A stretch of DNA of 64,000 bases from Patiria pectinifera (Eukaryota > Echinodermata > Asteroidea > Valvatida > Asterinidae), in assembly GCA_029964075.1 (NCBI GenBank), contig CM057149.1:36786900-36850899 (forward strand), written 5' to 3'. Positions 57,060 to 64,000 of this stretch are shown here, one piece after another (position 1 is the first letter of the stretch; each line of letters begins with the position of its first letter). Under the pieces are notes generated by a model. That model was not told the DNA's origin and did not search any database. It was given only the letters and a program-made list of their open reading frames with translations. The translations under genes were made by a program, and so were the position numbers.

Positions 57060-58022
57060 CTCATTTTTGGTATCTTTTTTTGCTATTATGCTTCAAATTC
57101 AAAAAGGCGGCCGATTTGGTGGCCAATTTGGCCGCCATAATGGTAAAAAAAAATGGAAAAAGTCACATATCAGCCTAATAGCGCGCGCGTCGATTTTAAT
57201 CATGCGCGTCAACCTTTTTTTTTTCTCAAATTAACACAGAAGCTACAACAGCGCCCTCTATTGCCGTGCCTCCTCGAATTTTTGTACCAAGGAGCACCAA
57301 GGAATGGGGAAATTGCCCCAAGGCAAATGATAAAGGGCACCAAGGCAAATTATGGAGGACACAAATGTATAATGAGGACACAAAAAAGCAAAATCATACC
57401 CACCTTGTCTTTACAATACAAGCTTGAAGAAAAAAAAAGCCACCCCCCCCAAAAAAAACCGCGTCGCTGCATCAATTCCGGAACTTCGGTCTGACCAGAG
57501 ACCGACTGTTTTTTTTTTTGGCCTTACCGCTTTTGGAGGCCATATTTGCAGCCATCCTGGCCGCCATCTTAAATTTGAAGCATGTTAGCAAAAAATAGGA
57601 TACCAGAAATGATTTTGCGAGGGTGAAAAACATAACTAACAATTTTATTGACTACACTTTTTGGCTAATATATGACTTTTTTTGACTTTTGTTTACCATT
57701 TTGGCGGCCATATTGGCCGCCATCTTAGCCGCCATCATGCATTTGAAGCATGATAGCAAAAAAGCGATACCAGAAATGAATTTGTGAAGGTAAAAAACAT
57801 ATAACTAACAATTTTACTTATGATTTTTTTCCCATTATTTGGTTGATATATGACTTTTTAAATTCTTTTGTACCAATAAGGCGGCCATATAGGCCACTAT
57901 AAATTATGTGCCGCCATATTGGCCGCCATTTTAAATTTGAAGCATGATATCAAGAAATAGATACCAGAAATGAATTTGCAAGGGTAAAAAACATATAACT
58001 AACAATTTTATTGATGCTTTTA
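57060..58022. repeat. GCCGCCAT-rich tandem repeat
   Basis: Units of about 160-205 bp, each with GGCCGCCAT, ATTTGAAGCATG, GATACCAGAAATGA and ACATATAACTAACAATTTTA; an inverted partial copy lies at 57070-57145. A TAAGGCC-type MITE interrupts it. Confidence 0.78.
57147..57528. mobile_element. TAAGGCC-A-run MITE, diverged
   Basis: Left end GGTAAAAAAAAATGG (diverged), right end TTTTTTTTTTGGCCTTAC. GCGCGCGCGTCG and CATGCGCGTC blocks are shared with 43855-44227. It is inserted in the GCCGCCAT repeat. Confidence 0.55.
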
Positions 58023-58039
58023 TCTCATTTTATTGCTAA

Positions 58040-59933
58040 CTAGTGCAGTGCCCGTCTAAAATGTGCATGTTCGGGAAACGCAAATTGCTTTGCCGCTGGT
58101 ATAGGCAGTGCATACTTGCAGAGTTTTGGAGAACTGCTCGTGCAAACAACGCACGCGATTCAATGGTGTTGTTTTCACAGGTTGAACGCACACTTACGTC
58201 AACATTTTTCGCCAAGTTTGAAGTTCGACCACCTACAATGGTCGCTCAGTCGACTACAAAAATAATGTGCCCGTGTACATACGAAAACATGGTATGCAGT
58301 GCTATCCACCCATTGATCCATTAGTATTCACCCATACTGGACAATGTATCGCCCTGCAATGCACGTGCGCGTGCCCGTCCTTTTTGCATTGTTTGCGTCA
58401 TATTGAGCATGCGCGCTTTAGCTTAAACATGACGTAAACAATTGAAAAGAACGGCAGTGCGTGCGGGTGTTATGTTCTAAGCTATATACTGCCACGTTTG
58501 CGTCCGAAAATACTGCTTTTTTGCAGCTTTTTGGAGAACCGCTCGTCCAAACCACTACAAACTTTGCACTGCACATTCTGTTGTCCCGAAAAATATACCC
58601 GCCGATTTTCAATTTCATACGGTGCCCGGTTCTGGAGATAATCGACGGACAGACAGACAGACAGAGATTCCTGGAATTATAGTAAGACTAGTGCAGTGCC
58701 CGTCTAAAATGTGCATGTTCGGGAAACGCAAATTGCTTTGCCGCTGGTATAGGTTGCATACTTGCAGAGTTTTGGAGAACTGCTCGTGCAAACAATGCAC
58801 GCGATTCAATGGTGTTATTTTCACAGGTTGAATGCACACTTACGTCGAAGTTTGTGCCAAGTTTGAAGTTCGACCACCTACAATGGTTGCTCAGTCGACT
58901 GCAAAAATAATGTGCCCGTGTACATACCAAAACATGGCATGCAGTGCTATTCACCCATACTGGACAATGTATCGCCCTACAATGCACGTGCGCGTGCCCG
59001 TCCTTTTTGCATTGTTTGCGTCATATTGAGCACGCGCGCTTTAGCTTAAACATGACGTAAACAATTGAAAAGGACGGCAGTGCGTGGTGTTATTATGTTC
59101 TAAGCTATAAACTGCCACGTTAGGCCTCAGAAAATACTGCTTTTTGCAGCTTTTTCGAGAACCGCTGGTCCAAACCACTTCAAACTTGACACTGCACATT
59201 CGGCTGTCCCGAGCAATACACCGGCCGATTTTCAACTTCATACGGTGCCCGATTCTGGAGATAATCGGCGGACAGACAGACAGACAGACAGAGATTCCTG
59301 GAATTGTAGTATAGACTAGTGCAGGGCCAGTCGAAAATGTGCGTGTTCGGAAGGGGCAGTTGAGAACTGCAGCTCGTGCAAATAACGCACATTATTCAAT
59401 GGTGTGAACGCACACTCGCAAGTTAAACGCACAAAATGTCGTCAACCCCCGGCACTGATATTTACCCCTACTGGACAATATGGTATCGCCCTACCACTGT
59501 AGGGCGTAGGGCGGTACCATATTGTATTAGAGTTGCTCAGTCGACCGCCTACATACAGTGCAGTGATGGTTGCTCAGTTGACTACAAAATGCATGTGCCC
59601 GTGCCCGTGCATGCCACTCACGTACGAAGACATGATGGTGTGCAGTGCTATCGCCCTACAATGTGCCCGTCCTTTTTTCCATTGTTGCGTCATATCAAGC
59701 ACGCGCGCTTTAGCTCAAACATGACGTAAACAATTGAAAAGAACATCAGTGCGCGGAGTTCTAGGCTATTATTCTGGCGCGCGCGGCTTCAGAAAATACT
59801 GCTTTTTTGCGGCTTTTTCGAGAACCGCTGGTCCAAACCACTTCAAACTTGGCACTGCACATTCGGTTGTCCCGAGCAATGCACCCGCCGATTTTCAACT
59901 TCATACGGTGCCCGGTTCTGGAGATAATCGGCG

Positions 59934-59979
<46 letters not shown>

Positions 59980-60270
59980 GATTCCTTGAATTGTAGTATA
60001 GATAGATAGACTAGTGCAGTGCCCGTCTAAAATGTGCATGTTCGGGAAACGCAAATTGCTTTGCCGCTGGTATAGGTTGCATACTTGCAGAGTTTTGGAG
60101 AACTGCTCGTGCAAACAACGCACGCGATTCAATGGTGTTCTTTTCACAGGTTGAATGCACACTTACGTCACAATTTTTGCCAAGTTTGAAGTTCGACCAC
60201 CTACAATGGTCGCTCAGTCGACTGCAAAAATGATGTGCCCGTACATACGAAAACATGGTATGCAGTGCTA
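58040..60270 (+). repeat. Tandem satellite, about 650-bp unit, 3.4 copies
   Basis: Units start CTAGTGCAGTGCCCGTC at 58040, 58688, 59316 (diverged) and 60011. Each contains CGGGAAACGCAAATTGCTTT (degraded in the third), then CAGTCGAC and GGAGATAATCGxCGGACAGA, and ends in a GACA run of variable length. The fourth unit is cut at about 60270. No coding content. Confidence 0.9.
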
Positions 60271-60732
60271 TTTAGTTGAGTTGAGTTGAGTTTGCCCAGC
60301 TCTATGAGGAGTTGGCTCTGACGAAAACGTCCCAAAATTTCTGTTCCCGACAATATTTGCTCGCTTATATCCGACAACACCAAGATGTAGGCGTATGGAC
60401 GGCACAGGGAAGTTTGGTGACGACTTGAGGAGATTCTTGAAGTGTTTCTTGACAAAACAAGGTGAAAATTGTGAACTTTTTGGGCAACGGCTGTATACGT
60501 GCGCGTATATCAGCAGCGTCATATAGAACAATCTGACAACAACTTATCGTGCGCTGAACTAACTGTATCGTGTTCTATCTTGCTGGGAGTTGTGTGCGTC
60601 GAGCTATACGCTACCAGTATTCCATTGTTGACGTCACTGAAGTAAGAACCATGTAGCACATTTCACCTTGGATACGAACTCTTCTGAGAAATGGAGACGC
60701 CCATCTCTCTCTCAGTACACCTTAGTGCATGA
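60271..60732 (+). mobile_element. Probable 5' region of the LINE
   Basis: Starts with a TTGAG repeat at 60274-60291 where the satellite stops, then non-repetitive sequence up to the LINE reading frame. I infer it is the LINE 5' untranslated region; the exact 5' end is not provable here. Confidence 0.4.
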
Positions 60733-63700
60733 AGTCTACTGTGGCAGACAAGGCGGACCCAGCAGATATGCTACATCAACCGGCTTGGATGGCACAGCAG
60801 CGAAGCTTTGTGGAGAGCTCAGGTCATCGGTACGGGCGCACAAGGTACTGCAGGCCATCCACTACAGCTGAACCCATCTCCAGACGTCTCGACTCTGTCT
60901 TGCCTCTGGCCCCAGATGAGCGAAGCCGATAGAGTGAGGTTGACTCAGCGCAAATCTTCTTCACTTAAATCAAAGTCACGCGCAGGTGCCGTAACATCTC
61001 CACCGTCCTCTCCCCCCCCCCTACCCAGACACATTCTCCAGGACGATCTTTCTACCGTGAGTGATCATCAAAACGAAATGTCGACAACTTACTCACACAG
61101 CAAGCATACCAATTGCAGGAATGCAAAACAACGTCCGCTTAACTTTGCGGCATGGAATGTGCGAACACTCCGCGATGCCCCTAATAGACCTATACGAAGA
61201 ACTGCACTCGTTGGCAGAGAGCTCGCCAAATACAACATTGACATAGCAGCACTTAGTGAAACTCGTTTTGCTGAGAAAGGTCAACTCAAGGAACTTGGTG
61301 CTGGTTACACCTTTTTCTGGAGTGGTCGTCCCAGCAATGAACGTCATGAAGCTGGTGTTGGATTTGCCGTGAAGAATCACATCGTAGATAATCTTGAAAA
61401 TCTACCAGTGGGTATCAACGACCGCTTAATGACTTTGCGTCTGTTACTCACAGCGAAACAACATGCCACCATAGTCAGCGTGTATGCACCTACCATGACA
61501 AACCCGGATGATGTCAAAGGCAAGTTTTATGATGATCTGGAACAAGTAATCTCCCAGGTTCCCACGAAGGACAAACTCATAATTCTTGGCGACTTCAATG
61601 CTCGTGTTGGCTCTGACCATCATACATGGCAGGGCATAATAGGGAACCACGGTATTGGAACATGCAATTCAAATGGTCTCCTTCTCCTCACAAAATGTGC
61701 AGAACACAACCTCACCATCAGCAACACTTTGTTTCGACTTCCAAATAAAAACAAAACGTCATGGATGCATCCCCGTTCAAAACATTGGCACCTGATTGAT
61801 TATATTATAATCAGGAAGAGGGACATTGCAGATGTGAAAATCACCAAGGCTATGAGAGGAGCTGACTGCTCGACTGACCATCGACTCATCCGTGCGAAGT
61901 TCAACTTCAACATCAAACCACTCAGGAGACCTCAGGGCAAGAAGCCACCAAAGAAGCTCAACGTTACCAAATTAAAGACCGCCGCTGTAAAATGTGAACT
62001 GTGCAGCGCAATGTACCAGCAATTCATCTCTACTGACTTGGTCTCAGGCGACATTGAAAAGGACTGGAAATGCTTCAAAGATGCAGTCCACACAGCAGCT
62101 TTCGAAACTTTGGGCCCTGTTGTTCGGAAACACCAAGACTGGTTTGATGAAAATGACGAGGAGATCAAGAAACTTCTTGAAGAGAAACACCGCTTACACC
62201 TATCCATGATCAATGATGAACAATCCGCATCAAAGAAAGCAGCCTTCCAGAGAATCCGTAAGACACTGCAGGCCAGACTCAGAGCTATGTGCGACTCATG
62301 GTGGAGCAAAAAAGCGGACGAGCTCCAGTCCTACTCAGACTGTAAAGACATGAAGAAGTTCTATGATACGCTCAAGAAAACTTATGGGCCAAAATCATGT
62401 GGTTCTACCCCCGTCGTGAGCTCTGATGGAACCACACTAATCACAGAAAAGAACCATATCATGGACCGTTGGGCTTCTCACTTCGAAAATCTGTTAAACA
62501 GAGACTCAAACATCAGCACTGAGGCATTAGATCAACTGCCTCAGAGCACTGTCAATGTAGCCCTAGCTGAAGTGCCCACTACCTCCGAGACTGAAGAAGC
62601 CATTGATGTACTATCCATGGGTAAAGCAGCTGGTTCCGACTCAATTCCCGCCGAGATATACAAAGCAGGAGATGCTTCGTTCGTGCAACGCCTCACAGAG
62701 CTATTCCAACTGATGTGGATCAAAGGAGTGCTTCCTCAAGAGTTCAAGGATGCCTCCATTGTCCACATTTATAAGAAGAAAGGCAACCGTTTCATTTGTG
62801 ACAACCACAGAGGAATCTCCCTGCTGGTCATTGCTGGTAAGATCCTCGCCAGAATCATGCTTAATCGCTTCACAACACACATTGCCAACACATTTCTACC
62901 CGACAGCCAGTGTGGTTTCAGAAAAGGAAGAGGTACAGGCGACATGATCTTTGCAGCCCGGCAGCTACAAGAGAAATGCAGAGAGCAGAATACCGACCTC
63001 TACTGTGTCTTCGTCGACTTGACAAAGGCATTTGACACCGTCTGTAGAAAAGGACTCTGGAAACTCCTGTCCAAAATTGGCTGCCCTGAAAAGTATATCG
63101 AGATGGTTAAGCAGTTTCATGATGGTATGATGGCGCGAGTAACGGACGATGGGGAGTCTTCAAAACCCTTCCCAGTATCAAATGGAGTTAAACAAGGCTG
63201 TGTCCTTGCCCCAACGCTCTTCAGTGTCGTGTTTGCTAGCATGCTCCTTGATGCTTTCCGTGACATCAGCATCGGCGTGAAGATGAGATTCAGGACTGAT
63301 GGTAAACTCTTCAATCTGAGAAGACTTCAAGCAAAAACAAAGGTATTCGATGAATTGGTTCGTGAACTCCTATATGCCGATGACTGTGCTCTTGTCGCCC
63401 ACACCCAGGAAGACTTACAACTCATCATGGACTGCTTCGCAACGGCTTGCTCACGCTTTGGACTTTCAATCAGTCTGAAAAAGACAGAAGTGATGTTTCA
63501 ACCTGCTCCAAGTAAGCCATATGTTCCACCCGTTATCACCATTGGAGATCACATCCTTCATTCTGTTGACAAGTTTACATACTTGGGCAGCACCCTGTCA
63601 AGAGAAGTCAACATAGACCAGGAAATCACAAATCGGATATCCAAAGCCAGCTCAGCTTTCGGAAGATTTCGTGAGCGTCTGTGGAATAGGAGAGGCATAA

Positions 63701-64000
63701 GCTTGAAAACAAAGCTGCGTGTGTATCAAGCTGCAGTCCTGACTTCCCTGCTGTATGCCTGTGAAACTTGGACTACCTACAGCCGCCACATCAGAAAGCT
63801 GAACCACTTCCACCTTTCCTGCATGCGTAAGATCTTGCGCATCAGATGGCAAGACAAGGTCCCAGACACTGAAGTCCTCAAGCGAGCGGAATTGCCCAGT
63901 GTAGGTGCTTTGATCATGAGAGCTCAACTTCGCTGGTCAGGTCATGTAGTACGGATGCCTGATGATCGACTCCCCAAAAAGATCTTCTACGGTGAACTAA
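60733..64000 (+). mobile_element. Non-LTR retrotransposon (LINE) ORF, endonuclease plus reverse transcriptase, cut by the window edge
   Basis: One uninterrupted frame of 1089 codons to the right edge; the first ATG in frame is at 60916. Apurinic-type endonuclease: AAWNVRTLRD (61147), LSETRF (61252), VYAPT, ILGDFNARVG (61582) and STDHRLI (61873). Reverse transcriptase: AAGSDSIPAE, HRGISLL, FVDLTKAFDTV, NGVKQGCVLAP, catalytic YADD at 63373-63384, and GLSISLKKTEVM. After it come YLGSTLS and LLYACETWT blocks typical of RTE-like elements (endonuclease of the type annotated as craniofacial development protein 2-like). The open frame suggests a recent, possibly intact copy. Clade assignment is moderate. 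Confidence 0.93.

Overview
This is animal nuclear DNA: intron-rich genes with GT/AG splice sites, AATAAA signals, and a very high load of short DNA transposons, tRNA-derived SINEs, a LINE and an LTR element. The gene content (a GRIPAP1 orthologue, a REXO4 orthologue and the first exon of a microsomal cytochrome P450) and the repeat style (ACATGT runs, many short inverted-terminal-repeat elements) suggest a marine invertebrate deuterostome, perhaps an echinoderm. The taxon is an inference.

Layout. (1) 1-22903, minus strand: the 5' part of a GRIPAP1/GRASP-1 gene. Twenty small coding exons and one possible further exon join in consistent phase to give about 467-480 N-terminal residues; the gene runs off the left edge. 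Its introns hold at least four TTAA-flanked (piggyBac-like) MITE families, TA-flanked mariner-like hairpin elements, SINEs and perfect hairpins. (2) 22904-26471: repeat-rich spacer between divergent genes, with hAT-like elements, one nested inside another repeat. (3) 26472-34097, plus strand: a complete eight-exon REXO4 gene (591 residues) with all five DEDDh exonuclease residues. (4) 34098-37385: its 3' end with a G-run-bearing tandem duplication, then repeat-rich spacer. (5) 37386-53067: two near-identical head-to-tail copies of a 7.8-7.9 kb segment. Each carries a fold-back element with tandem-array arms, a hAT-like MITE, a TTAA element holding a CCATGG minisatellite, a 15-bp proline-coding minisatellite and an LTR retrotransposon. 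(6) 53450-53878: the remaining LTR of the retrotransposon. (7) 54358-54641, plus strand: cytochrome P450 first exon. (8) 55764-60270: a palindrome-ended transposon, GCCGCCAT repeats and a roughly 650-bp satellite. (9) 60733-64000: a LINE whose endonuclease-reverse transcriptase frame is open to the right edge.

The two main host genes lie head to head about 3.6 kb apart. GRIPAP1 belongs to endosome recycling and REXO4 to nucleolar RNA/DNA processing, so nothing suggests joint function. The most notable structures are the young tandem duplication with its fold-back element, a possible composite hAT-MITE unit, a duplicated in-frame splice acceptor in GRIPAP1, and a perfect 46-bp-arm hairpin.
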